From UBA10649 sp963793105 (lineage in GTDB: Bacteria > Actinomycetota > Actinomycetes > S36-B12), in NCBI GenBank assembly GCA_963793105.1, contig CAWBZB010000004.1, forward strand, positions 1,054,001 to 1,118,000: 64,000 bases of DNA, written 5' to 3'. Of this stretch, positions 52,668 to 61,690 are shown one piece after another (positions within the stretch are counted from its first letter, which is position 1; the number at the start of each line of letters is the position of its first letter). The notes under the pieces are model-generated. The model was not told the origin of the DNA. It saw only the letters and a program-made list of their open reading frames with translations, and ran no database searches. Made by a program: the position numbers and the translations under genes.

Positions 52668-53592
52668 CTACGAGGCACCCGGCAGGAGGGACCGCACGGC
52701 GGCCGTGATCGTGCTGGGCTGTTCGGCCAAGCCTCCCACGAGCCGCTCGAACCAGTCCGGCCCGTACGGGACGTACACGCGCACGCGCTCGCCGTCCTCG
52801 AGCAGCTGCTCCTGCGTGCCCTCCTGCCGCCCCATGAACATGGCGAACTCGTAGGTGTGCTGGTCGCGGCCGTAGCGGCGGGCCAGGCTCCGGACGATCT
52901 CGACGAGGCGTGGGTCGTGGGTCGCGAAGGACGGGTTCCCGTCCCCCGCCAGCAGCCTCTTCGAGCAGCGCACGTAGGCCTTGTCGATCTCGATCGGCTG
53001 GGTGAGAGCCGACTGCGGGTCGCCGCGGTACGAGCCCTTGACCAGCCTGATGCGTCGATGCGCCAGCCGGCCGCAGTCCGACCTCCGTGCGGCGCAGCGC
53101 CGCCGAGAGCGTCAGCCCCACGGGCAGTCCGGCCGTCCACAGCTCCTCGGCCCACCCGATGACGAGGCCGGCGTCGGCCAGCGGTCCCATCCCGAGCATG
53201 AGCGTGACCCGACCATGGGCCGCCTGCCCGGCCAGGTCCGCCAGGCGGTCGCGGATTCGGCCGGGCCCGGTTCCCGCAGCCAGGCCGAGCGCCTCCGGGA
53301 ACACCGTGACCTCGCAGACATCGGCCAGCCCGGCGCTCACGACGGCCGCCACCAGCTCCGCGTACTCCCCGGCCAGCCGTTCCGCGTCCTCGTCTGACTC
53401 GACGCTGGGAGCGGCTCGCTCGAGACTGACCCACAGGCCACGGTCGGCAAGTCCCGACGCGACCTCGATCGCGGAGTCCAGCGTCTCGCCGCCGACGACC
53501 CGCTTCACCACCTCCCGCGCCCCCGGTGCCTGGCTGATCAGGCTGCCCAGGGCCTCGTTCCTGGCCACCGCGCGCAGGGCATCCCTGATCAT
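52668..53592 (-). pseudogene. putA: Proline dehydrogenase, frameshifted
   Basis: A monofunctional proline dehydrogenase of about 307 residues, FAD-dependent, oxidising proline to pyrroline-5-carboxylate. N-terminal part: AREVVKRVVGGETLDSAIEV and VTLMLGMGPLADAGLVIGWA. After ALRRTEV an extra base at about 53078 shifts the frame; HRRIRLVKGSYRGDP, QHTYEFAMFMGRQEG and VYVPYGPDWFERLVGG follow in the next frame to TAG 52668-52670. Both parts match the family, so an assembly error is likely. ATG 53592 overlaps the TetR stop. The aldehyde dehydrogenase partner is not in the window. Confidence 0.87.
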
Positions 53593-54239
53593 GCGGTACC
53601 CGGCCGACGCGTGGGATCCAGCAGCGCCTGCACCGTCGGGCCCACCAAGGCGACCACCTCGTCATCGGTGGCCGAGGCCAACGGCTCGATACGCAGCAGG
53701 TACCGCGAGGCGGCGATCCCGACGAGGTACGACGAGATGACGGCCACCCGCATGCGCGCATCGGGGACGCCCACTGCCGCGACGACGCGGTCGATCACCG
53801 TGCTCTGCAGGTACTCGGACACGAACCTCAGCTGCTCGAGCGCCGCGGAGGCATCGTCACCGGGGATCGTCGCGCGAGCCGCGGTGGTGGACATGCTCGC
53901 AGCCGCGTCCGACTTCAGGAGGCGGGCGAGGTCGTCTCGCACCTGCTGGTCGCCCATCAGGGTGAGCACCATCCTCACCAGCCGGTCACCGAGCCCGTCG
54001 AGGCCGGGCGCGATGAGTTCCGGGACCGCCTGGCCCGGGTCGAACGGCAGTCGCATCGCGGCCGCGAAGAGGCGTTCCTTGTTCGTGTAGAGCGACTTGA
54101 CGACACCCGGCGCGACGCCGGCCGCGGCCGCCACCGACTTCACCGTCGTGCTGGCGTAGCCGCGGGACGCGAAGGCGAGCCGGGCGGCCTGCAGTACCGC
54201 ACCCGCCGCGTCCTGCGGGCTCACGCTCGGGACCTCCAC
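53589..54239 (-). CDS. TetR-family transcriptional regulator
   Basis: A 216-residue regulator. The helix-turn-helix spans about residues 12-58 (AARLAFASRGYASTTVKSVA, then GVAPGVVKSLYTNKERLF); the rest is a helical ligand-binding domain ending ATDDEVVALVGPTVQALL. It is the first gene of an operon with putA, proC and acuC, overlapping putA by four bases, so it may regulate proline metabolism (inference). GTG 54239 lies six bases after TAGTCT and has no ribosome-binding site. Confidence 0.88.
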   Translation of the reverse strand: MEVPSVSPQDAAGAVLQAARLAFASRGYASTTVKSVAAAAGVAPGVVKSLYTNKERLFAAAMRLPFDPGQAVPELIAPGLDGLGDRLVRMVLTLMGDQQVRDDLARLLKSDAAASMSTTAARATIPGDDASAALEQLRFVSEYLQSTVIDRVVAAVGVPDARMRVAVISSYLVGIAASRYLLRIEPLASATDDEVVALVGPTVQALLDPTRRPGTA

Positions 54240-54245
54240 GCACCC

Positions 54246-54251
54246 AGACTA
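54246..54251 (-). promoter_or_regulatory. -10 hexamer of the TetR-putA-proC-acuC operon (leaderless)
   Basis: TAGTCT on the minus strand, six bases before GTG 54239; it overlaps the end of the upstream isomerase gene's short intergenic gap. Confidence 0.5.
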
Positions 54252-55061
54252 GGTGCCGCGAGACGCTGATCCGCGCTCGTCGCCCAAGTGCCGTCGCGCG
54301 AAGTCGAGCGCTTCGGTGAGGTCGGCCGCGCGAGCCCGCCGGTCCGGCGCGCTCCGGGTGCTCACCTCGGCGATGACCGTGCCCGCGAAACCATGGCCTG
54401 CGAGGTGCTGCAGGACCTCGGCCACCGGTTGATCGCCGCGACCCGGGATCAGGTGCTCGTCACGAGCAGAGTCGGTGCCGTCGGCCAGGTGGAGGTGTGC
54501 CACACGCTCGCCCAGGTCGGTGGCCATCTGCACCGCGTCACTGCGGGAGACGGCCGTGTGCGAGAGGTCGAGCGTCGTGTGCGGGTAGTCGTCGTTCCGC
54601 ACGTCCCAGTCCGGCAGGTAGGCGCCCACGGATCCGGGCCCGGCCCGCCACGGGTACATGTTCTCCACCGCGAAGCGGATGTCGGTCTCGGTCGCCATGC
54701 GGGCCAGGCCCGTGACGAAGTCGCGCGCGTACTCGCGCTGCCAGCGGAAGGGCGGGTGCACGACCACCGTGTCCGCCCCCAGGCGCTCCGCGGCGTCCTT
54801 GGCCCGGACGAGCTTGCCCCACGGGTCGGTCCCCCACACACGTTGCGTGATGAGCAGGCAGGGGGCGTGGATGGACAGGATCGGCACCCCGTAGTGGTCG
54901 GTGAGGGCCCTCAGCGCGTCGGGGTCCTGACTGGTCGCATCGGTGCCGACCATCACCTCGACTCCGTCGTACCCGAGCGTCGCGGCCAGTTCGAAGGCGA
55001 CCGCGGTGGTTTCCGGGTAGACCGACGAGGTCGACAGGCCGATGCGGAACCGGGGGGTCAT
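54249..55061 (-). CDS. Sugar phosphate isomerase/epimerase-like TIM barrel
   Basis: A 270-residue xylose-isomerase-like (AP endonuclease family 2) TIM-barrel protein. Candidate metal ligands fall in VEVMVGTD (Glu), VVVHPPFRW (His), FAVENMYPW (Glu), TLDLSHTAVS (Asp, His), VAHLHLADG (His) and TVIAEVS (Glu). Substrate unknown; a homologue lies near proC in Mycobacterium (from memory). Its start overlaps the P-type ATPase stop by four bases. Confidence 0.87.
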   Translation of the reverse strand: MTPRFRIGLSTSSVYPETTAVAFELAATLGYDGVEVMVGTDATSQDPDALRALTDHYGVPILSIHAPCLLITQRVWGTDPWGKLVRAKDAAERLGADTVVVHPPFRWQREYARDFVTGLARMATETDIRFAVENMYPWRAGPGSVGAYLPDWDVRNDDYPHTTLDLSHTAVSRSDAVQMATDLGERVAHLHLADGTDSARDEHLIPGRGDQPVAEVLQHLAGHGFAGTVIAEVSTRSAPDRRARAADLTEALDFARRHLGDERGSASRGT

Positions 55062-57415
55062 GCGCGCCGCCAGCGATCCGTGACCAGGGTGGCGACCCAG
55101 ACGAGGACGGCACCCACCAGTCCGGCACCGACGGCGAAGGCGCTGTACGGCTGTGCCGCGAGCGTGAGCTCGAAGAAGTTCGAGAGGAAGGGGATGAACA
55201 TCACCGCGAGGAACATGGCCACCATCAGCACGACGATGCCGACCCGCAGCAGGTTCAGCGGCCGGGCCGACTGCAGCAGGACGGCCGTGGCGACGATGAA
55301 CAGCGTCGTGGTCGCGGCGGACTGTGCGGCGAGCTCAGCATCGCTCACCGGCACTCCGTCAGCGACGATCAGCGCGCGACTGACCACGAAGCTGGAGAGC
55401 GCAGCGGTGGCGGCGATCACGCCGGAGGGCACGGCGAACAGCAGGACCCGACGAAGGAAGCCAGGTCGGAACCGCTCGGTATTGGGCATCAGGGCGAGGA
55501 AGAAGCCCGGAATACCGATGGTGAGGGCGCCGATGAGGGAGAGGTGGCGCGGCAGGAAGGGGAAGGTGATGGCCGTCACCCCGACGATCACCGACACGAT
55601 CGCCGCGTAGAACGACTTGGTGAGGAAGACGTCCGAGACCCGTTCGATGTTGCCGAGCACCCGCCGCCCCTCGGCCACGACGCTCGGCATGACCGACCAG
55701 CGGTTGTCGAGCAGAACCAGCTGCGCCACCGCCCGGGTCGCGCCCGATCCCGAGCCCATCGCGATCCCCAGGTCGGCGTTCTTGAGCGCCAGCACGTCGT
55801 TGACGCCGTCGCCGGTCATCGCCACCGTGGAGCCGGTCAGATGCAGGGCGTCGACCATCTCCTGCTTCTGCGTCGGCGTGACGCGACCGAACACGTTGGC
55901 GGCATCGACCCGGGCGGCCAGCTCCTGTGGTGCATCGGGCAGCGTGCGGGCGTCCACCGGGTCCTCGGCGCCCGGAACGCCCGCCTGCCGCGCGATCGCC
56001 CCGACCGTCGCCGCGTTGTCGCCCGAGATCACCTTGACCGTCACGTTCTGCTCGAGGAAGTAGGCGACCGTCTCGGCGGCATCCGGGCGCAGTTGCTGGT
56101 CGATCACGACCAGGGCGACCGGGCGGCATGGCCCGGCACCGTCGTCGGCCGACGGCTCGCCGTCCGCCTCCGCCAGCAGGAGCACGCGTGCGCCGTCCGC
56201 CGCCAGCTCGTCGGCGCGCGAGCGGACGGCCGCATCCTCGGGCGACAGGATCTCGGGGGCGCCCAGCAGCCAGCTGCCCTGGTCGGCGAAGGATGCCGCC
56301 GACCACTTGCGCGCGCTGGAGAAGGGAACGGTGCGGGCGGTCGGCCAGCCCGGCGCGGGATACCTCTCAGCGATCGCCTCGAGGGTCGGGTTGGGATTGG
56401 CCTCGCTCGCGCCCATCGCTCCCAGGACCGCGTCTACGTCCGGTGCGCCCCCGCCGACCATCACGACGTCTCGCACGTGCATGCCCGGTTGCGTCAGCGT
56501 TCCGGTCTTGTCCACGCAGATCGTGTCGACGCGCGCCAGGACCTCGACGGCAGGCATGTCCTGCACGAGGACCCGTTTGCGGGCCAGGCGGATCACCGAC
56601 ACCGCCATGGCGATGCTGGTCAGCAGGACCAGTCCTTCGGGCACCATCGTGATGACCCCGGCGATCGTGCCGCGAATGGCCTCGTTCACCGGCAGGTCCG
56701 CCCGGACGAGCTGAGACCACAGCAGCAGCAGGCCGACCGGCACGAGCAGGAACGAGATCGTCCGGATGAAGCTGTTGATCGCGTCGCGCAGCTCGGAGTT
56801 GGTGAGGTGGAACTTCTTTGCCTGCTCGGTCAGACCGGCGGCGAAGGAGTCCCGGCCGACCCGCGTGGCCCGGTACAGGCCCGACCCCGCGACCACGAAG
56901 GAGCCCGACATCGCCCCGTCCCCGACCAGCTTGTCGACCGGGTCGGCCTCGCCCGTCAGCAGGCTCTCGTCGATCTCGAGCCCGTCGGTGGCGAGCAGGA
57001 CCCCGTCCACGACGAGCTGGTCACCGGTCCTCAGGACCACGAGGTCGTCCAGCACTAGGTCTCCGGGGCTGATCTCGGCGTCGACCCCGTCACGCCGGAC
57101 CACGGGCTTGGCCTCGCCCAGCACCGCGAGCTTTGCCAGCGTCCGGGCCGCCCGGAACTCCTGGATGATGCCGATGGCCGTGTTGGCGACGATGACGAAT
57201 CCGAAGAGCGAGTCCTGGATGGGCGCGACCATCAGCATCACGATCCACAGCGAGCCGATCAGTCCGTTGAACCATGTGAACGTGTTCGCGCGGACGATGT
57301 CGCTGAGACTGCGGCTGCGCGCGTCGGGCGCCTCGTTCACCTGCCCGCGCGCGATCCGCTCGGCGACCTCGGCCGAGGTCAGTCCGGCGAGTCGATCGGC
57401 CACCGCCTCGCTCAC
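55058..57415 (-). CDS. P-type cation ATPase (CtpE-like)
   Basis: A 785-residue P-type ATPase. The actuator motif SLLTGEADPVD (about residues 165-175), the phosphorylation site VDKTGTLT (about 305-312), VISGDNAATVGAIA and AMTGDGVNDVLALKNADL are intact. The membrane motif MVPEGLVLLTS in helix 4 and the absence of N-terminal metal-binding CxxC domains place it with CtpE-like calcium or related cation pumps rather than copper pumps. Starts at GTG 57415, overlapping the ppx stop (GTGA). It is translationally coupled to the Ppx/GppA gene upstream and the isomerase downstream. Confidence 0.9.
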   Translation of the reverse strand: MSEAVADRLAGLTSAEVAERIARGQVNEAPDARSRSLSDIVRANTFTWFNGLIGSLWIVMLMVAPIQDSLFGFVIVANTAIGIIQEFRAARTLAKLAVLGEAKPVVRRDGVDAEISPGDLVLDDLVVLRTGDQLVVDGVLLATDGLEIDESLLTGEADPVDKLVGDGAMSGSFVVAGSGLYRATRVGRDSFAAGLTEQAKKFHLTNSELRDAINSFIRTISFLLVPVGLLLLWSQLVRADLPVNEAIRGTIAGVITMVPEGLVLLTSIAMAVSVIRLARKRVLVQDMPAVEVLARVDTICVDKTGTLTQPGMHVRDVVMVGGGAPDVDAVLGAMGASEANPNPTLEAIAERYPAPGWPTARTVPFSSARKWSAASFADQGSWLLGAPEILSPEDAAVRSRADELAADGARVLLLAEADGEPSADDGAGPCRPVALVVIDQQLRPDAAETVAYFLEQNVTVKVISGDNAATVGAIARQAGVPGAEDPVDARTLPDAPQELAARVDAANVFGRVTPTQKQEMVDALHLTGSTVAMTGDGVNDVLALKNADLGIAMGSGSGATRAVAQLVLLDNRWSVMPSVVAEGRRVLGNIERVSDVFLTKSFYAAIVSVIVGVTAITFPFLPRHLSLIGALTIGIPGFFLALMPNTERFRPGFLRRVLLFAVPSGVIAATAALSSFVVSRALIVADGVPVSDAELAAQSAATTTLFIVATAVLLQSARPLNLLRVGIVVLMVAMFLAVMFIPFLSNFFELTLAAQPYSAFAVGAGLVGAVLVWVATLVTDRWRRA

Positions 57416-58341
57416 AGGGGGAGGCCGTCCAGTCGGCGCAGGATGATCCCCTCGCGCAGCGCCCACGGGCACACGGCCAGCTCCTCGATCTCGAGCAGGT
57501 CCATGGCCGCCTCCGCGACGACGGCACCGGCCACCATCTGCTCGGACCTGCCCTCGGAGACGCCGGGGATCTTGCTGCGCTGCGCCGCCGTCATCGACGA
57601 CAGTCGGGGCACGATCTCCCTGACATCCTCAGCGGTCAGCACTCGAGGCACGTGGATGCCGTCACTGGACGGCGCCGCGCCGGCGATGCGGGCGAGCTGC
57701 CGGAAGGTCTTCGAGGTCGCCACGGCCAGCCGAGGCTCGCCCACCCGGCGGATCCGGCCCACCACCTCGGCGATGCTCGCCCGGGCATGGCGCCGTAGGT
57801 CGCGCACCTCGTCCGGATCCGGTGGATCCGATCGGAGGAAGGCTCGCGTCATCCGGCCGGCCCCCAGGGGCAGCGAGACCGCGACGTCGGGCTCCTCATC
57901 CGAGCCCGAGGCGATCTCGAGTGACCCGCCGCCGATGTCGAGGTCGAGGATCCTCCCGCTCGACCAGCCGAACCAGCGACGCACCGCGAGGAAGGTCATC
58001 CGGGCCTCGTCCTCGCCGGTGAGGACGTCGATCTCGAGCCCGGTCTCGTTCCGCACCCGGGCGAGCACCTCCTCGCCGTTCGTCGCTCCACGCACGGCTG
58101 ACGTCGCGAACGCCATGATGTCGGTGGCGCCCATGTCCTCGGCCAGGGACTGGCCGCGGGCGATGAAGTCGATCAGCTTCGCGATGGCGCTCTCGTCGAT
58201 GCTGCCGTCCGGGCGCAGGTGCTCCGAGAGCCGCAACGGCATCTTCAGCTTCGATGCCGGGACCGGAGCGGCGCCGTAGTGCGCGTCGACCAGCAGGAGG
58301 TGGACGGTATTCGAACCGAGGTCGAGAACTCCGAGTCGCAC
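57412..58341 (-). CDS. ppx: Ppx/GppA exopolyphosphatase-family protein
   Basis: A 309-residue sugar-kinase-fold phosphatase. LGVLDLGSNTVHLLLVD is the N-terminal phosphate loop, and LDLDIGGGSLEIASGSDEEP the second. It hydrolyses polyphosphate or pppGpp; the short single-domain form matches actinobacterial Ppx1-type proteins. GTG 58341 lies six bases after TAGTTT, so leaderless. It heads the ppx-ATPase-isomerase operon. Confidence 0.92.
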   Translation of the reverse strand: MRLGVLDLGSNTVHLLLVDAHYGAAPVPASKLKMPLRLSEHLRPDGSIDESAIAKLIDFIARGQSLAEDMGATDIMAFATSAVRGATNGEEVLARVRNETGLEIDVLTGEDEARMTFLAVRRWFGWSSGRILDLDIGGGSLEIASGSDEEPDVAVSLPLGAGRMTRAFLRSDPPDPDEVRDLRRHARASIAEVVGRIRRVGEPRLAVATSKTFRQLARIAGAAPSSDGIHVPRVLTAEDVREIVPRLSSMTAAQRSKIPGVSEGRSEQMVAGAVVAEAAMDLLEIEELAVCPWALREGIILRRLDGLPL

Positions 58342-58347
58342 GGGTCG

Positions 58348-58353
58348 AAACTA
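58348..58353 (-). promoter_or_regulatory. -10 hexamer of the ppx operon (leaderless)
   Basis: TAGTTT on the minus strand, six bases before GTG 58341. Confidence 0.5.
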
Positions 58354-58415
58354 TCGGCACGATGCGGGCCGCGCAGCACTGCACCGACTTCGGTCGGAGC
58401 GTCACCCGCTACCCG

Positions 58416-58421
58416 TAGGCT
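58416..58421 (+). promoter_or_regulatory. -10 hexamer of the Cys-rich protein-radA-disA transcript (leaderless)
   Basis: TAGGCT, six bases before ATG 58428. Confidence 0.5.
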
Positions 58422-58427
58422 GCGGCC

Positions 58428-59186
58428 ATGCCCGAGGTGCCGCTTGGCTTCCCCCGACAGTGGGTCGAGTTCGTCGACCCCGCCGATCCCGGACACCTCA
58501 TCAAGGCCGATCTCACGTGGCTGACATCGCGGTGGACCTGCATCTTCGGACGTGGGTGCCAGGGAATCGAGGCCAGCCGTCCGGACGCCGGGTGCTGCGT
58601 CCACGGAGCTCACTTCTCGGAGAAGAAGGACCGCAAGCGGGTGGCGAACTGGGTCGCGAAGCTCACCCCGGACCAGTGGGAGAACCACCGCACCGGTGGC
58701 CGGAAGGGCTGGACCGAGAAGGAGGACGGTGAGGAGAAGACCCGTGTCGTGAAGGGGGCCTGCATCTTCCACAACTCCGAGGGCTTCGCCGGCGGCTACG
58801 GATGCGCCCTGCACCACCTGGCCGCCGCCGAGGGCGTGTCCTTCGTCGAGACCAAGCCCGAGGTCTGCTGGCAGCTGCCGGTGCGGCGGTCGTACGAGAA
58901 CCGCAGTGTCGAGGACGGCACCGAGTATCTGGTCATCGTCCTCGGGGAGTACCAGCGCGGCGACTGGGGGCCGGGCGGCCACGACTTCCACTGGTACTGC
59001 ACGGCGAACACCGACGCCCATGTCGGGGTCGAGCCCGTGTTCGTGTCGAACCGGGACGAGATCGTGGCGCTGATCGGCGCACCTGCCTACGACGAGCTGG
59101 CACGCCTGTGCCGAGCCCGGACCCTCCTCCTCGAACAGGGCCGGTTCGACCTCGGCCTCAGCCCGCACCCCGCCGACCCTCGCTAG
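58428..59186 (+). CDS. Conserved cysteine-rich protein of unknown function
   Basis: A 252-residue cytoplasmic protein. Cysteines at 38, 44, 56, 57, 112, 126 and 147, with histidines close by (GCCVHGAHF, CIFHNSEG, GCALHHLA), are arranged like zinc- or Fe-S-binding cysteine-cluster families such as YkgJ or DUF3109. I do not recognise a named family with certainty. The middle region (SEKKDRKRVANWVAKL and EKEDGEEKTR) is strongly charged. The ATG is leaderless. It precedes radA by four bases and so is in one operon with radA and disA, pointing to a nucleic-acid or metal-related role (inference). Confidence 0.8.
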   Translation: MPEVPLGFPRQWVEFVDPADPGHLIKADLTWLTSRWTCIFGRGCQGIEASRPDAGCCVHGAHFSEKKDRKRVANWVAKLTPDQWENHRTGGRKGWTEKEDGEEKTRVVKGACIFHNSEGFAGGYGCALHHLAAAEGVSFVETKPEVCWQLPVRRSYENRSVEDGTEYLVIVLGEYQRGDWGPGGHDFHWYCTANTDAHVGVEPVFVSNRDEIVALIGAPAYDELARLCRARTLLLEQGRFDLGLSPHPADPR

Positions 59187-59190
59187 CACG

Positions 59191-60588
59191 ATGGCGCGCA
59201 CCCCCTCCGTTCCCTACCGCTGCACCGACTGCGGCTGGACCTCGCCCAAGTGGGTCGGCCGCTGCGGGGAGTGCCAGGCCTGGGGGACCGTCGACGAGGT
59301 CGGCGCCGTCCGTGCCCGCACGACCCCCGCCGTCGTCACGACGAGCCCGGCAGTCCGGATCGGCGAGGTCGACGTGGCCACCGCGCGATCCGTCCCCACC
59401 GGCATCCCCGAGCTCGACCGCGTGCTCGGCGGCGGCTTCGTGCCGGGCGCCGTCCTGCTGCTGGCCGGTGAGCCGGGGGTCGGCAAGTCCACCCTCCTGC
59501 TGGAGACCGCCGCGGCCTGGGCCCGGTCCGGCCATCGCGCCCTCTACGTGACGGGTGAGGAGTCCGCGGCTCAGGTCCGGCTGCGGGCCGAGCGCATCGA
59601 CGCCGTCGCCGACGAGCTCTACCTGGCCGCCGAGACCGATCTCGGGAGCGTTCTCGGCCAGCTGGATGCCGTGTCCCCCACGCTGCTGGTCCTGGACTCC
59701 GTCCAGACGATCTCGAGCGCCCAGGTCGAGGGGGCCGCTGGCGGGGTCACCCAGGTGAAGGAGGTGGCGGCATCGCTGATCGCTGCCGCCAAGTCCCGCG
59801 ACATCACCGTCGTGCTCGTCGGCCACGTCACCAAGGACGGGTCGGTGGCCGGACCGCGCACGCTGGAGCACCTCGTCGACGTCGTGCTGCACTTCGAGGG
59901 CGATCGGCAGGGTCCGCTCCGGCTGGTCCGGGCCGTCAAGAACCGCTTCGGCGCGGCCGACGAGATCGGGTGCTTCGAGCTCGTCGACGACGGCATCGTC
60001 GGCCTTGCCGACCCCAGCGGCCTGTTCCTCGGCGACCGCGGGCAGAACGCGCCCGGGACCTGCGTCACCGTGACCATGGAGGGCCGACGACCACTCGTCG
60101 CCGAGGTCCAGGCCCTCATCGCCCCGTCATCCGCGCCGCAACCGCGCCGGGTCATCAGCGGCCTGGACTCCTCCCGGATCGCCATGATGCTGGGCGTCCT
60201 CGAACGCAGGGCCGGCATCCGGCTCGCCACCGCCGACTGCTTCGTCGCCACCGTCGGGGGGGTCCGGCTCACCGAGCCCGCCACCGACATGGCGGTGGCG
60301 CTCGCCATCGCGAGCAGTGCCTCCGACGTCGCGCTGCCGGCCGGGCTGGTGGCGTTCGGGGAGATCGGACTGGCCGGCGACGTGCGGCCGATCTCGTCCC
60401 TGGACCGCCGGCTCGCGGAAGCGGGGCGGCTCGGCTTCACCGACGTGATCGCACCCGGACGCGCCTTGCGCGCACGGGGCACGGCGGCCACTCCGCCCGG
60501 GATGCGGATGCACGAGGTCGGGTCGATCCACGAGGCCATCAGTGCCGCCCAACGCCTGTCTCGCGCTACGGTTCCGGAGGGACCATGA
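59191..60588 (+). CDS. radA: DNA repair protein RadA
   Basis: A 465-residue RecA-like branch-migration ATPase. A C4 zinc finger (YRCTDCGWTSPKWVGRCGEC, residues 9-28) is followed by the Walker A LAGEPGVGKSTLLLE, LLVLDSVQTISS (Walker B), the RadA motif VKNRFGAADEIGCF and a Lon-protease-like C-terminal domain (DMAVALAIASSASDVALP). RadA processes recombination intermediates and binds DisA in Bacillus. ATG 59191 follows the Cys-rich gene; disA follows by 13 bases. Confidence 0.97.
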   Translation: MARTPSVPYRCTDCGWTSPKWVGRCGECQAWGTVDEVGAVRARTTPAVVTTSPAVRIGEVDVATARSVPTGIPELDRVLGGGFVPGAVLLLAGEPGVGKSTLLLETAAAWARSGHRALYVTGEESAAQVRLRAERIDAVADELYLAAETDLGSVLGQLDAVSPTLLVLDSVQTISSAQVEGAAGGVTQVKEVAASLIAAAKSRDITVVLVGHVTKDGSVAGPRTLEHLVDVVLHFEGDRQGPLRLVRAVKNRFGAADEIGCFELVDDGIVGLADPSGLFLGDRGQNAPGTCVTVTMEGRRPLVAEVQALIAPSSAPQPRRVISGLDSSRIAMMLGVLERRAGIRLATADCFVATVGGVRLTEPATDMAVALAIASSASDVALPAGLVAFGEIGLAGDVRPISSLDRRLAEAGRLGFTDVIAPGRALRARGTAATPPGMRMHEVGSIHEAISAAQRLSRATVPEGP

Positions 60589-60601
60589 CGGGGAGAGGCA
60601 C

Positions 60602-61690
60602 ATGAGCAGCGACGAGGCCGCAGAGGTACGCATCCGCGAGGTTCTCGCGATGATCGCGCCCGGCACGGCCCTGCGCGACGGTCTGGAGCGGATCCTTCGA
60701 GGTCGCACCGGGGGCCTGATCGTCGTGGGCTGGGACCGTCAGGTGGAACAGGTCGCGAACAGCGGCTTCGTCCTCGATGTCGCCTTCTCCGCGACCCGGC
60801 TGCGCGAACTGTCCAAGATGGACGGCGCCATCGTGCTCGACGCGGACGCCCACACCATTGTCCGCGCGGCGGTGCAGCTCATGCCCGATCCCGGCCTTCC
60901 GACCGAGGAGACCGGGACGCGCCATCGCACGGCCGACCGGGTGTCCCGCCAGACCGGCAGGCCCGTGATCAGCGTCAGCAAGTCCATGAACATCGTGGCG
61001 ATCTACGTCGACGGGCGACGCCACGTGCTCGAGGACTCCGGCGAGATCCTGTCGCGCGCCAATCAGGGGCTGGCCACGCTGGAGAAGTACAAGGCCCGTC
61101 TCGACGAGGTCAGCGGAACCCTGTCAGCACTCGAGATCGAGAACCTGGTGACCGTCCGCGACGTGTGCGCCGTCGCCCAGCGTGCCCAGATGGTCCGCCG
61201 GATCCGCAGGGAGGTCGCCAACCACGCCGTGGAGCTGGGCACCGCCGGGCGCCTGCTCTCCCTGCAGCTCAACGAGCTGGTGGCCGGGGTCGACGCCGAG
61301 CGGGTCCTCCTCGTGCGCGATTACCTCGTGCCGGCCAGGAACCGGCGGCGCCGCGGGGTCGAGAAGTCGCTCGAGGCCCTGGACCACCTGACCGAGGAGG
61401 ACCTGCTCGACCTGGCGAAGGTGGCCGGAGCATTCGGCTTCCCCGAGACGCAGGAGGCGCTGGAGACCTCGGTGACCCCTCGCGGGTTCCGCCTCCTCGC
61501 GCGCGTGCCTCGCCTGCCCGAGGTGATCACCGAGCGCATCGTCGGGCACTTCGGCGGACTGCAGAAGCTGCTGGCCGCCACGACCGAGGATCTCCAGCAG
61601 GTGGAAGGCGTCGGCGAGGCTCGCGCCCGATCGGTGCGCGACGGCCTGTCCCGCCTGGCCGAGGCGAGCATCCTGGAGCGCTTCGTGTGA
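60602..61690 (+). CDS. disA: DNA integrity scanning protein, diadenylate cyclase
   Basis: A 362-residue enzyme that makes cyclic di-AMP from ATP and scans DNA. The DAC domain keeps KMDGAIVLD (DGA, about residue 79) and GTRHRTADR (RHR, about residue 108), both needed for catalysis. A coiled linker follows, then a RuvA-like helix-hairpin-helix domain (VEGVGEARARSVRDGLSRL). ATG 60602 has GGGAGAGG upstream. The adjacent radA encodes its known inhibitor or partner. Confidence 0.96.
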   Translation: MSSDEAAEVRIREVLAMIAPGTALRDGLERILRGRTGGLIVVGWDRQVEQVANSGFVLDVAFSATRLRELSKMDGAIVLDADAHTIVRAAVQLMPDPGLPTEETGTRHRTADRVSRQTGRPVISVSKSMNIVAIYVDGRRHVLEDSGEILSRANQGLATLEKYKARLDEVSGTLSALEIENLVTVRDVCAVAQRAQMVRRIRREVANHAVELGTAGRLLSLQLNELVAGVDAERVLLVRDYLVPARNRRRRGVEKSLEALDHLTEEDLLDLAKVAGAFGFPETQEALETSVTPRGFRLLARVPRLPEVITERIVGHFGGLQKLLAATTEDLQQVEGVGEARARSVRDGLSRLAEASILERFV

